Shown: positions 27,914 through 36,921 of the stretch, in pieces
Layout of the letters: the number at the start of each line of letters is the position of its first letter
Numbering within the stretch: the stretch's first letter is position 1
NCBI GenBank assembly: GCA_038147755.1
Contig: JAYQTS010000010.1
Location: 1-64,000 of the forward strand
DNA length: 64,000 nucleotides
Origin: UBA5951 sp012269555
GTDB taxonomy: Bacteria > Pseudomonadota > Alphaproteobacteria > Puniceispirillales > Puniceispirillaceae
Direction of reading: 5' to 3'
Translations under genes and position numbers: made by a program
Notes under the pieces: model-generated
Seen by the model: only the letters and a program-made list of their open reading frames with translations
Databases searched by the model: none
What the model was told of the DNA's origin: nothing

Positions 27914-28471
27914 ATGAATATAAAGCATTTAAACTGGTTCCTTCTTATAATAACCATGATAAACTTAGGTACTACATCTATGGCAAATGCTAAATCTGCA
28001 TATGATTTTAATTTTGAATCAATAGAAGGAGGTATTATACCTCTGTCTGATTTTACGGGTAATGTAATACTTCTTGTTAATACTGCCTCTGAATGCGGGT
28101 TTACCAACCAGTATGAAGGGTTGCAATCACTGTGGGACGAATTTAAATCAGATGGATTAGTCATAATAGGCGTTCCCAGTAACGATTTTGGTGGACAAGA
28201 ACCTGGTACAAATGTCCAGATTAAAAACTTTTGCGAAGTAAATTTTAACATAAACTTTCCAATGACTGCCAAAACCGTAGTTAAAGGAAACAGGGCACAT
28301 CCTTTCTACAAATGGGTTAATGACGAACTTGGTTGGAGGGCTCGTCCTAAATGGAATTTTCATAAATATCTTATCGGTAGAGATGGTTCTTTACAGGGTT
28401 CTTTTTCATCCATGGTCAGCACGGAGTCATCAAACCTCCGAAATAAAATTACACAATTACTAAAAAAATAA
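27914..28471 (+). CDS. Exported glutathione peroxidase-like thiol peroxidase
   Basis: A 185-aa thioredoxin-fold peroxidase. A signal peptide (MNIKHLNWFLLIITMIN, ending about at SMANA) predicts periplasmic location. The peroxidatic residue is cysteine in NTASECGFTNQY, not selenocysteine. PSNDFGGQEPG and the tetrad tryptophan/asparagine segment KWNFHKYLIG are also present. Bacterial Cys-type enzymes usually take electrons from thioredoxin-like proteins rather than glutathione. It converges on aotO with about 24 bases between stops. Confidence 0.9.
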   Translation: MNIKHLNWFLLIITMINLGTTSMANAKSAYDFNFESIEGGIIPLSDFTGNVILLVNTASECGFTNQYEGLQSLWDEFKSDGLVIIGVPSNDFGGQEPGTNVQIKNFCEVNFNINFPMTAKTVVKGNRAHPFYKWVNDELGWRARPKWNFHKYLIGRDGSLQGSFSSMVSTESSNLRNKITQLLKK

Positions 28472-28495
28472 AATCTAACAACTACTAAATATTTT

Positions 28496-29685
28496 TTAAC
28501 GAGCTTCCAAAAGTACCCCAGTCCTCTCGGGTAGGGCAGTCCTTCCCGCTATCTTTGCTATAGGTTGACCCTTCCAAATATATTTTTGAAGCATCATAGA
28601 AAAAACAATACCACTAGTTCCTGCATATATTGGAACCTTAACACGATAAGCTTCTGGTCCATCTAATAAAAGAATGTTTGCAATTAATTCTCCTTCCGTC
28701 ACATCTTGACCAAGCTGGACTTCATAACAAACCAATCCAGTTACCTCTGATTTGATAATCTGAGTCGCATTAAATGGCAAAGCTGGTGGCATGGGAGAAC
28801 AGGTATTATCTGTTTCTGAATTAACGAACCCACGCGAACTAAAAAATCCCATTAAATTTTCTGCATCTTTTCTATTTAAAGATATTTCAACATCAACTAA
28901 TCCTCGATATTCCAGCGTTGCGGATAGTACTGGCTTTGGAATAGGTTTATCTGGGCAACGCCTTTGAATATCTATCCATAACCTTGGCCAAATTTCATCG
29001 AAAGAACCCCCACCTGAATTTTCAGCCGTTAAAGTTACATAGGAGCCCATCCAATCAGCTAGGTCTTGGTATTCAGGCATTAATTGCGGAACAATATAAA
29101 TATGGTTTAATGCTTGAACATCGCAGTGCAAATCCAAAACTATATCGCAAGCCATTGCTATTTGTATTATTTCAAGCCGGAGCCTTTCTAAAGCGGTTAT
29201 CGGTTTCTGGTTTGATATCCATTTTTCTAAGGCTAATAAAACTTTATTTTTGTTTTCTTCAACATCTTGCGTTAAATTTTTAATTAATTCTCCATCTTCA
29301 CTAATGATGCATTCTGCAAGGTCTGGCCAATTACGATTAAAATTTATTCCAGTTGAAAAATCGAACCTCCCACTATGATGGTGATTATAAATCTGTGCCA
29401 TTCCAATTGGGTTTACCATGGGAAAAACGAAAAATTCAGCATTAAGTTTCCCCAACTTATCTGCCTTCTCCAACATCTCTAGTAAATAGTGCAAAATGAG
29501 CGTTCCTGGCTGCTCATCTGCATGCAGGCCTGCCTGTAAAAATATCTTAGGAACATTACCTTTCCCCTCCGGGGCAAAATGATAATAAGATAAATTATAA
29601 AAAGAGACTGCTGTATCAGCTTGTAATTGAATCTTTAGATGTTCAACGCTTATTTTTACCTCCCGATCTTATGAAAATAAACCAT
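28496..29685 (-). CDS. aotO: AotO-like succinylglutamate desuccinylase/aspartoacylase-family protein (5' end unclear, probable frameshift)
   Basis: A zinc carboxypeptidase-fold (M14) protein like AotO of the Pseudomonas arginine/ornithine transport operon. The conserved zinc motif HADE (GLHADEQPG) and the second ligand segment LDLHCD are both visible. Frame reading leftward from the TTG at 29494 would lose HADE, so translation must begin earlier. The frame is open back to about 29667 but has no ATG, GTG or TTG there. An ATG at 29685 with GAGG upstream reads MVYFHKIG; one extra G at 29662-29664 joins it to EVKISVEHLKIQ, giving about 396 aa. An unusual ATA start after GGGAGG is the alternative. 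Confidence 0.75.
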
Positions 29686-29689
29686 TTAA

Positions 29690-30532
29690 TTACCTCAATA
29701 TATTTATTGATAGTTGGATTTTTGCTCTCTGCTCAACATCAAGGTGTCTATTTAGATACTTATTAGCAACCCCAAAAATAGAAATTATGACGAATGTTAA
29801 TAATATAAAATACATTGCCACTATTGGATAAGGCAAAAACGGATTAAATGTCTTATCTGCAAAATAATTGGCGTAATATAATGCGTCACCAGACTGCCTC
29901 CAGGCTGGAAAGCCAGAGAAAAAAATTAGTGATGTAGCATGAAATAGAAAAATAGCTTCATTAGTATATGAGGGCCAAGCCAGACGTAACATAGAGGGCC
30001 AAATAATACGCCAGAATTTACTCCATCCAGTTATGCCATATGCCTCCGCTGCTTCTAATTCACCGAAAGGAACAGAGCGAATTGCACCGTAAAATATTTC
30101 TGCTGAATATGCGGCAGTATTGAAAAAAAGTACGATTAACCCACCAAGCCAAGCTCTTGTAAGCCAGCGCGTTTCAGCAGACAATGTTATGAAACCTAAA
30201 TCAAATTCAATGCCAACTTTAGGTAGAAGTACGAAAAACTCATAAGCAAAGAAAAATTGAATAAAAAGAGGAGACCCTCTAAACACAAAAATAATACTTT
30301 CAGATGGTATTCTAAAAAGTGCAAGCTTATTGTTTTTACCTACAGCAAGAATTATTGAAAACCAAAAACCAAAAAAAACAGCAATTATTCCAAAATAAAT
30401 ATTCCAAATTAACCCAGAGCCAATTAATACAACCTGTTCACATATCGTAATATCAGTTTTTGGCAAGATACGTTCACCAATCCCAATTGAACGCAGACCA
30501 TAATCCTGTAATGTTGCCCAACAAGAGCTCAT
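29690..30532 (-). CDS. aotM: Basic amino acid ABC permease (AotM/HisM-like)
   Basis: A 280-aa inner-membrane permease with about five spans. The coupling loop EAAEAYGITGWSKFWRIIWPS is typical of polar-amino-acid importers. The extended N-terminus and the insert between spans resemble the Aot/Hyd-type permeases more than short HisM proteins. It starts 2 bases after the HisQ-like gene and ends 4 bases before the putative aotO start. Confidence 0.85.
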   Translation of the reverse strand: MSSCWATLQDYGLRSIGIGERILPKTDITICEQVVLIGSGLIWNIYFGIIAVFFGFWFSIILAVGKNNKLALFRIPSESIIFVFRGSPLFIQFFFAYEFFVLLPKVGIEFDLGFITLSAETRWLTRAWLGGLIVLFFNTAAYSAEIFYGAIRSVPFGELEAAEAYGITGWSKFWRIIWPSMLRLAWPSYTNEAIFLFHATSLIFFSGFPAWRQSGDALYYANYFADKTFNPFLPYPIVAMYFILLTFVIISIFGVANKYLNRHLDVEQRAKIQLSINILR

Positions 30533-30534
30533 CC

Positions 30535-31416
30535 TTAATATCCTTGTAGCTCTTTGCCAGCCATTGTTGCCTGACCTTTACTTAATTTTATTTGAAGCCG
30601 TTTTAGCACCTTACCACTTGCCCATGTCATTAATAAATAAAACACCAATAACCCAGCAAAATAATAAACCCTCCAATCTGGGTGAGGGTAAGCATACATA
30701 GAAGTTTTAGACCCACCTAGCTCTCGTGCCCAATACACTATGTCCTCAACTCCCAGCAAAAATAATAGTGGCGTTGCTTTAATTAATATCATCCATAAAT
30801 TTGATAGACCAGGAATTGCATATATCCACATTTGGGGCACTAAAACACGCCAAAAAATTTGTTTTTGCGTAAATCCGAAAGCAGCACCCGTTTCTGTTTG
30901 TGTCTTGGGAACTGCTCTCATAGCCCCACTTAAAACATTACCCGCAAAAGCACCAAAAACAATTGCAAAAGCAATCAATGCTAATGTAAATGCGTAAAGC
31001 TGATGCACCCACAAATCTGCTGTTGATAAAGGTAGTTTAGCTGCCTTACAAACAACGAAATCTGTTCCCTGCCATATTGGTTCCACTACATCAAAGCATA
31101 TTATTTTATGACGAATAAATTCAAAAAACTGGTCAAGTGCTAAAGGCACAAACAAAAAGAAAACCACATCTGGTATACCTCTAACCATATTAATATAGCT
31201 CTTCGAAAATATTTGAATAAGCCAGTTAGATGAGCGCGTGCCGATTGTAGCAATAAATCCAAACAATAGAGATAGGGGAGCGGCAATTGCCAACAACATT
31301 AACACAACTAAAAATGATACGTAAAACGCAAAATGTTTAGCAGTAGTTAAATAACATATTACCCAGAAAAACTCTGTTAATGTCGATGGATCAGCACAAA
31401 CATCAAACATTGGCAA
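30535..31416 (-). CDS. aotQ: Basic amino acid ABC permease (AotQ/HisQ-like)
   Basis: A 293-aa membrane permease. The TETGAAFGFTQKQIFWRVLVPQM loop is the ATPase-coupling EAA-like motif, and NMVRGIPDVVFFLFVPLAL is the family's N-terminal span signature. It lies downstream of the binding-protein gene after a gap of about 90 bases that contains a 13-bp stem-loop. Confidence 0.85.
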   Translation of the reverse strand: MPMFDVCADPSTLTEFFWVICYLTTAKHFAFYVSFLVVLMLLAIAAPLSLLFGFIATIGTRSSNWLIQIFSKSYINMVRGIPDVVFFLFVPLALDQFFEFIRHKIICFDVVEPIWQGTDFVVCKAAKLPLSTADLWVHQLYAFTLALIAFAIVFGAFAGNVLSGAMRAVPKTQTETGAAFGFTQKQIFWRVLVPQMWIYAIPGLSNLWMILIKATPLLFLLGVEDIVYWARELGGSKTSMYAYPHPDWRVYYFAGLLVFYLLMTWASGKVLKRLQIKLSKGQATMAGKELQGY

Positions 31417-31463
31417 TCCTTTTATCTGGGAATTAGCTAATATTGACTAAAACTAATAGTTGG

Positions 31464-31497
31464 GTAAGACGTAGACCAACATAAGTCTACGTCTTAC
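31464..31497 (-). other. Intercistronic stem-loop between binding protein and permease genes
   Basis: A perfect 13-bp inverted repeat, GTAAGACGTAGAC and GTCTACGTCTTAC, with an 8-base loop. In the minus-strand transcript no U-run follows, so it is not a classical terminator; it more likely protects the upstream aotJ mRNA from 3' exonucleases. On the plus strand it is followed by CTCC and a run of T, but no plus-strand gene ends there. Confidence 0.7.
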
Positions 31498-31505
31498 CTC
31501 CTTTT

Positions 31506-32237
31506 TTATTTGCAATCAGGAAAAGTTTCACTGATTTCCCATTCAGTAATTAGAGAATTCAATGAACCATCATCACACATTGAGTTGATTGCTGAATTAA
31601 ATTTTTCTTTCAAAGAAGAGTCTGATTTACGAATACCCATTCCAACGCCTCCACCAATAAAAACGCTGTCGCCCGCAAAACTTAACTCACCACCTGATTC
31701 TTCTACAAAAGGTTTTAAAAATGCGTCATCAGCAAGAACAGCATCTGCTTCACCATTTCTAACGGCGGCGATTGTTTCATCTGGTGTAGCAAATTCTACC
31801 AAGGTGGCTCCAGAATCGACTATATAACTTGCCTGTATTGTTCCAGTTTGAGCGGCTATCACACCGGATTTTAAATCAACAGACGCTCCCGATAATGTAA
31901 CGTATGTTGAAGGGTCTGGCATAGTATAAGGCCTAGTAAAATCGATTTCTTTCATACGCTCTTCTGTGATAGACATACCAGCTATTATAGTGTCGTAATT
32001 TCCCCCTTTTAAATTTGGAATAATTGAGTCCCAATCATTCTTTACCCAAGCGCAGTCTAGATTTGCTCGCTTACATAATTCGTTTCCAAGGTCAATTTCA
32101 AATCCTATAAATTGGCCATTATCATCAATGCCGTTATAAGGCATATAGGCACCTTCTGTACCCATTCGAACGGTATCTGCATAGACTGTGCTTATTGCAA
32201 AACTTGCAAAAACAGCAGCAATTAGAATTTTTTTCAT
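31506..32237 (-). CDS. aotJ: Lysine/arginine/ornithine-type periplasmic binding protein
   Basis: A 243-aa exported protein. The signal peptide MKKILIAAVFASFAISTVYA is about 20 residues. The mature start DTVRMGTEGAYMPYNGIDDNGQFIGFEIDL is the classical SBP family 3 signature. Segments WDSIIPNLKGGNYDTIIAGMSITEERMKEIDFTRPY and the C-terminal WEISETFPDCK match LAO/arginine binding proteins. The specificity call follows from the operon with AotO and is an inference. Confidence 0.88.
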   Translation of the reverse strand: MKKILIAAVFASFAISTVYADTVRMGTEGAYMPYNGIDDNGQFIGFEIDLGNELCKRANLDCAWVKNDWDSIIPNLKGGNYDTIIAGMSITEERMKEIDFTRPYTMPDPSTYVTLSGASVDLKSGVIAAQTGTIQASYIVDSGATLVEFATPDETIAAVRNGEADAVLADDAFLKPFVEESGGELSFAGDSVFIGGGVGMGIRKSDSSLKEKFNSAINSMCDDGSLNSLITEWEISETFPDCK

Positions 32238-32275
32238 ATTTTTTCTCCTATCTAAACATTTAAGTGCATTTCAAT

Positions 32276-33055
32276 TTAACTCGCAGCTGCACTTAAAAAC
32301 TGCTTTAGCCGGTGAGATTTGGGTTTTCCAAACAAACTGTCTGGATGACCTTCTTCTTCGACAATTCCCTGATGCAGGAAATACACTCGATCTGATAAAT
32401 CACGTGCTAGCTGCATATCATGAGTCACTAAAAGCATGGTACGCCCCTCTGATGCAAGATCTTTTATAACTTTCACCACTTCTTGTTCAAGCTCTGGGTC
32501 AAGAGCAGATGTAGGCTCGTCAAATAATAAAGCGTCAGGTTCCATTGCAAGTGCTCTTGCGATGGCCGCCCTTTGTTGTTGACCACCTGATAATTGAGCT
32601 GGCCAAGCATCTGCTTTATCTGCAATACCAACTTTTTCGAGGAGAGAATAAGCTACATCTCGCATAATATGCCTATCTTTTCTAAGAACGGTGACTGGCG
32701 CTTCAATCACATTATCCAAAATCGACAAATGAGACCATAAATTAAATGATTGGAAAACCATTGATAAATTGGTTCTAAACTTAATAATCTGCTTTTTATC
32801 AGTTAACTGCCTAGAATCTGTTTTATTAGTCCAAGATACAGCCTCCCCCTTGAAAATAATTTCACCAGCCTGCGGAATCTCTAACAAATTACAGCATCGC
32901 AATAATGTTGATTTTCCAGACCCAGAGGAACCAATAAAACTAATTACTGACCCTGCATATGCTGAAAAACTTATGTCTTTTAAAACTGGGAGTTTATCAT
33001 AATTTTTCTTGAGGTTACGTACCTCTAATATTGGGCTATTTTCAATTATATCCAA
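32276..33055 (-). CDS. aotP: Basic amino acid ABC importer ATPase (AotP/HisP-like)
   Basis: A 259-aa ABC ATPase. Walker A GSSGSGKSTLLRC, Q-loop VFQSFNLWSH, signature LSGGQQQRAAIARAL, Walker B ALLFDEPTSALDPEL and the H-loop VTHD are complete. The LWSH segment is typical of HisP/AotP. It is first of five genes (ATPase, binding protein, two permeases, AotO). In Pseudomonas the ATPase gene is last; here it leads. Confidence 0.9.
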   Translation of the reverse strand: MDIIENSPILEVRNLKKNYDKLPVLKDISFSAYAGSVISFIGSSGSGKSTLLRCCNLLEIPQAGEIIFKGEAVSWTNKTDSRQLTDKKQIIKFRTNLSMVFQSFNLWSHLSILDNVIEAPVTVLRKDRHIMRDVAYSLLEKVGIADKADAWPAQLSGGQQQRAAIARALAMEPDALLFDEPTSALDPELEQEVVKVIKDLASEGRTMLLVTHDMQLARDLSDRVYFLHQGIVEEEGHPDSLFGKPKSHRLKQFLSAAAS

Positions 33056-33199
33056 AACAAATCTATCCTAATAAAAATTTTAACTATATATAATTTCCCT
33101 AATTAAAAGCGACCTGATTTTTTTACCATAGCGTCTTATTGTAATTTTATAAAGAAATCAAAAAACAAATATTGCTTATTTTTATTTTTAGGTATCAAA

Positions 33200-33247
33200 C
33201 CGCAACTATACTTGCGGATAAATTAGGTTAGATGCTATATCCATCTA
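33200..33247. other. Two adjacent small stem-loops in the aotP/trhO intergenic region
   Basis: CCGCAA/TTGCGG arms (33200-33205, 33212-33217) and TAGATG/CATCTA arms (33229-33234, 33242-33247) lie in the 267-base divergent gap. They could be part of a structured leader of trhO or of aotP. The stems are only 6 bp and no known RNA family was recognised. Confidence 0.35.
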
Positions 33248-33322
33248 CACGCTTATTGGGCTCTAGATTAAATTTGAATTTCTGCTTAGCAATATTTTAA
33301 TATAACAAAAAAAGCACAGGAA

Positions 33323-34270
33323 ATGATTAAAAGATCCAAGGAAACGCCTTTTTTAATCGCAGCTCTGTATCATTTTGTTAGCCTGAATAAAATAGATGAA
33401 TGGCAAACAAAAATAAAAAATTGCTGTGATGAGCAATCTCTGTTTGGAACTATTCTTATTGCTCCAGAAGGGATAAATGGAACAATTGCAGGGAGCCATA
33501 AAGGCATAAATAATTTTGTTAACTGGCTATGTAATCAACCTCAATTTAAAGAATTGGAAATAAAATATTCCCAAAATGAAAGTTGTCCTTTTCACCGCAT
33601 GAAAGTAAGACTAAAAAAAGAAATAGTAACTATGGGGAAACCTGAAATTAACCCGTCGAAATCTAGAGGTATTTACGTAAAACCCCAAGATTGGAACAAT
33701 TTAATTTCATCTCCAGATGTGCTGGTTGTTGATACTCGTAATGATTATGAAATAGCTATTGGGCAATTTAAAGACGCTATAAACCCTAATACAACTTCGT
33801 TTCGTGATTTTCCAAATTGGGCAGACAATTTTGCCTCTCAGAGAAAAAATATTAAACCAACCAAAATTGCTATGTATTGTACTGGGGGAATTAGATGCGA
33901 AAAATCAACAGCCTATATGAAAAGGCTTGGGTTTAATGAGGTTTATCATCTGCAAGGCGGCATCCTAAAATATTTTGAAGAAGTTCCTTCTAATGAATCA
34001 CTTTGGCAAGGGGAATGTTTTGTGTTTGATGATCGGGTTAGCGTTGACCATACATTAGAAAAAGGAGCCTACACATTATGTAATGCCTGCAGACAACCTT
34101 TATCTGAGACTGACCTAGAAACAAGCAGCTATCAACCAGGAATTAGTTGCCCCAAGTGTATTTCAAAAACAAGCCCTAAACAAAAAGAGCGTTTTAAAGA
34201 GAGGCAAAAACAAGTTAAATTAGCCCAAAGACGAGGTCAGAAACATATAGGTGCTTTGATCAAAAAGTAA
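33323..34270 (+). CDS. trhO: tRNA U34 hydroxylase TrhO (rhodanese-domain, UPF0176 family)
   Basis: A 315-aa protein. Family members hydroxylate uridine 34 of certain tRNAs to ho5U using oxygen. An N-terminal ferredoxin-like domain (YHFVSL, LIAPEGINGTIAG) precedes a rhodanese domain with active-site C186 in CTGGIRCEKS, then a C-terminal cysteine pair cluster (CNACRQPL, CPKC). AGGAA lies just upstream of the ATG. Length is in the normal range. The gene is alone on its strand and converges on rpe. Confidence 0.9.
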   Translation: MIKRSKETPFLIAALYHFVSLNKIDEWQTKIKNCCDEQSLFGTILIAPEGINGTIAGSHKGINNFVNWLCNQPQFKELEIKYSQNESCPFHRMKVRLKKEIVTMGKPEINPSKSRGIYVKPQDWNNLISSPDVLVVDTRNDYEIAIGQFKDAINPNTTSFRDFPNWADNFASQRKNIKPTKIAMYCTGGIRCEKSTAYMKRLGFNEVYHLQGGILKYFEEVPSNESLWQGECFVFDDRVSVDHTLEKGAYTLCNACRQPLSETDLETSSYQPGISCPKCISKTSPKQKERFKERQKQVKLAQRRGQKHIGALIKK

Positions 34271-34302
34271 AAAGTATAGAACTTTTTATTAATTATAATA
34301 TT

Positions 34303-34959
34303 TTAATTACCTCTCATTGATTTTATTCGAGACTCATAATGCTCTTCGCCTGCACCAAAAATAGCTGAACCAGCAACAAGATTATTTGCGCCAGCTGCAA
34401 CTGCTAAGGAAGCCGTTTGAGCAGTGATACCACCATCTACTTGTAATTGAATTGGCCTATCGCCAATTAGTTTTCTAGCTAGTTGTATTTTATCTACCAT
34501 TGTTGAAATAAATTTTTGACCACCAAACCCTGGATTTACTGTCATAATGAGAATTAATCCAATTTTATCTAAAACTTGTGATAGATTTTCAACACCGGTG
34601 TGAGGATTTAACGCAACTCCGGCGCAACAATCATGATCATTAATTACTGACAAAACTCTATCAAGATGATTACACGCTTCAAAATGTACCGTAATACCGT
34701 TGCATCCAGCCTGTTTCATATCTGTAATTAATAGTTCCGGGTTGCTCACCATTAGATGTGCATCAAAATAACTTGATGAGCTTTTTCGAAGGGCAGAGAT
34801 AACAGGAGCCCCAAAGCTTATATTTGGAACAAAATTACCGTCCATTACATCAAGATGAATCCAATCCGCCCCAGCTTTTTCTACTTTGTTAACTTCAGCT
34901 GAAAGATCTCCAAAATCAGCGGCTAAAATAGAAGGAGCGATTATAATACCAGAGTTCAT
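34303..34959 (-). CDS. rpe: Ribulose-phosphate 3-epimerase
   Basis: A 218-aa TIM-barrel enzyme interconverting ribulose-5-P and xylulose-5-P. IAPSILAADFGDL, HLDVMDGNFVPNISFG, DAHLMVSNPE, MTVNPGFGGQKFI and VDGGIT carry the substrate and metal residues. Its ATG overlaps a TGA four bases long (ATGA) that ends the frame-repaired helicase gene, so the two are probably coupled. It could channel ribose-derived carbon from nucleosides. Confidence 0.95.
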   Translation of the reverse strand: MNSGIIIAPSILAADFGDLSAEVNKVEKAGADWIHLDVMDGNFVPNISFGAPVISALRKSSSSYFDAHLMVSNPELLITDMKQAGCNGITVHFEACNHLDRVLSVINDHDCCAGVALNPHTGVENLSQVLDKIGLILIMTVNPGFGGQKFISTMVDKIQLARKLIGDRPIQLQVDGGITAQTASLAVAAGANNLVAGSAIFGAGEEHYESRIKSMRGN

Positions 34960-36781
34960 AATACCACCACATTCTTTGCCTTAAAATAGGGCAAGTTATC
35001 TTGGCTTGAACAACCCATAACTGTAATCCTCTCAATTATTTGCAACGCACGTTGATATTTGCGCTCTAGTTCTTCTTCCTCTAAAGCTTCAAACTGCTGT
35101 CCACACAATAATATACCATGATTAGATTGCAGTGCTCTTATTCTTTACCATGCATTAAACCATCTACTAATATAGCGTGATTAAATTCCTCCTGTTTGAC
35201 AATTTGAATTTTATTTTCGACAAGAAATTTTCGTAAAGCTGCTTCACCATCTAATGTAATTTTCCTGAATTCTGAATCAGAATTTGACGGTGGTCCATCC
35301 ACAAGTTCAAAAGCCTTGCAAAAAGCAAGGAATATAAGTTCCTGTTTTTCAGCTCCAGTCCATGCTGTGCTTCCAAGCGTGCGCCATATATTATGATTCA
35401 TTTCTTCATATACTTGTGGAATACGTTCAAAGAACAGACGATGTAACCCAATATCGTTCACAGAGCTATCCATTTTCTGCTCTTTATGTATGTCAATAGC
35501 TGAAAACGAACCACACACAGGACACCCTGAGTCCGAAAATTTGTCTTTTCTATATATGTGAGAACATCTCAGACCAGAAATTAATTTATTATCACACAGA
35601 TAATAACTTGTTTGCTCATCCACCGGCTGCTGAGCTATCCATTCAAATCTATTTTTAAATTTTAAATAAGAACCTCTATGAGACCAAAGAGTCCATTGCA
35701 ATTTTTCTACTGGCCCAAAAGTTGACCAATTAGAAGAAACATCTATTACCACACAAGTATCCTTATTAACTGCTGCACGCAACCCACGACCCACTGACTG
35801 ACCCCACAAGACCTTTGATAAAGTTGGCCGCATGTGCACAATAATATTACAATGCGGATTATCCCATCCCTCAGCTAGAACACCCACAGAAACAACAGAC
35901 TCTACTTTTCCCTCTGCATGATCTGTTAACATTTGCATCCGCTCTTTAATTGGGGTACTAGCTGTAATTAAAGAAACACTAATTCCCAATTCTTCAATCG
36001 CTTCAACAGTGGTTTCAGCAACCGTAACATCTGGACAAAACCATGCTGAAATTGGAATTGGTTTTACATTTTCCCGCTCTTCCAGATAAATAGAGCATGC
36101 ATGACTTATCATAGATGACTTAATAATTGCCGGTGCCAGTTTAGCTACTGGAAAATCACCACTACTGATATCAATATCGCCAAGGTCCAAGTCATGAATA
36201 AAATGAGGTCTGTATTGTGGTTTTACCAGAATACCCTCATCAAACAGCTTATCCATATTAGCACCATCAATAATAGCATCAAATGCTAAGCTTAACTGGT
36301 CTTTTTGGTCTGCTGTTCTTCTCTCTGGTGAGGCGGTCAGCCCCAACATATGAGCATCATCTCTTCCATTTTCTAAAAAACAATCCAAGATCCGTTTGTA
36401 CCCTGTTCCGTTTGGAGAAACACGATGTGCCTCATCTATAATAACAAGTTTTGCTTGTTCGATAGCATCATCTAATATGTCTCTAGCACGAGTACTAGTT
36501 GATAGAAGCACATCATAATCAGAGAAGGCAGCTTCCGTGTGATTAAGACCCAACTTCCTAACTCTATGCTCCTTAGCCAAAGCCTTTTCAAGCTGCTCAA
36601 GCAATACCAACCTATGACACAAAACAATGACTTTTTCACCAGAATAGAACTGTTTTATAATTTCACTAGCAAGCACCGTTTTACCAGCGCCAGTTGGAGC
36701 TTTAATAATAAACCGACGATGAGAATCTAGAATAGACTGAAAATCATCAATAATTTCTTTTTGCCAACGCCTAAGTTGCAT
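34956..36781 (-). CDS. DEAD/DEAH-box superfamily II helicase (frameshift near 3' end)
   Basis: SSL2/Rad25-like helicase. Walker A APTGAGKTVLA (28-38), DEAH (IDEAHRVSP), TASPERR and motif VI SVGRGLRA are visible; a cysteine pair region (CSHIYRK, CPVCGSF) may bind zinc. The direct frame ends at TAA 35138-35140 after 547 aa. In another frame the next 180 bases are open, reading RALQSNHGILLCGQQFEALE to VVVL, and its TGA overlaps the rpe ATG. One extra base near 35140-35146 gives about 608 aa. The cellular role is unknown. A TGTTCAA tandem repeat lies just upstream of the start. Confidence 0.75.
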
Positions 36782-36796
36782 GATTAGTTTGCCTAA

Positions 36797-36824
36797 TGTT
36801 CAATGTTCAATGTTCAATGTTCAA
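36797..36824. repeat. Four perfect tandem copies of TGTTCAA
   Basis: A heptanucleotide repeat lying 16-43 bases upstream of the helicase start, in its probable 5' untranslated or promoter region. Its slippage would change promoter or ribosome-binding-site spacing in 7-base steps. Confidence 0.9.
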
Positions 36825-36921
36825 TTAAAAAATAAATTTTTACCGGCCAATTCTAAACATGTTTTTTTAAAATTGGGACAAAAAGTTTCTTTTTTATTAC
36901 ACTTAATATATATGTGGCTTT

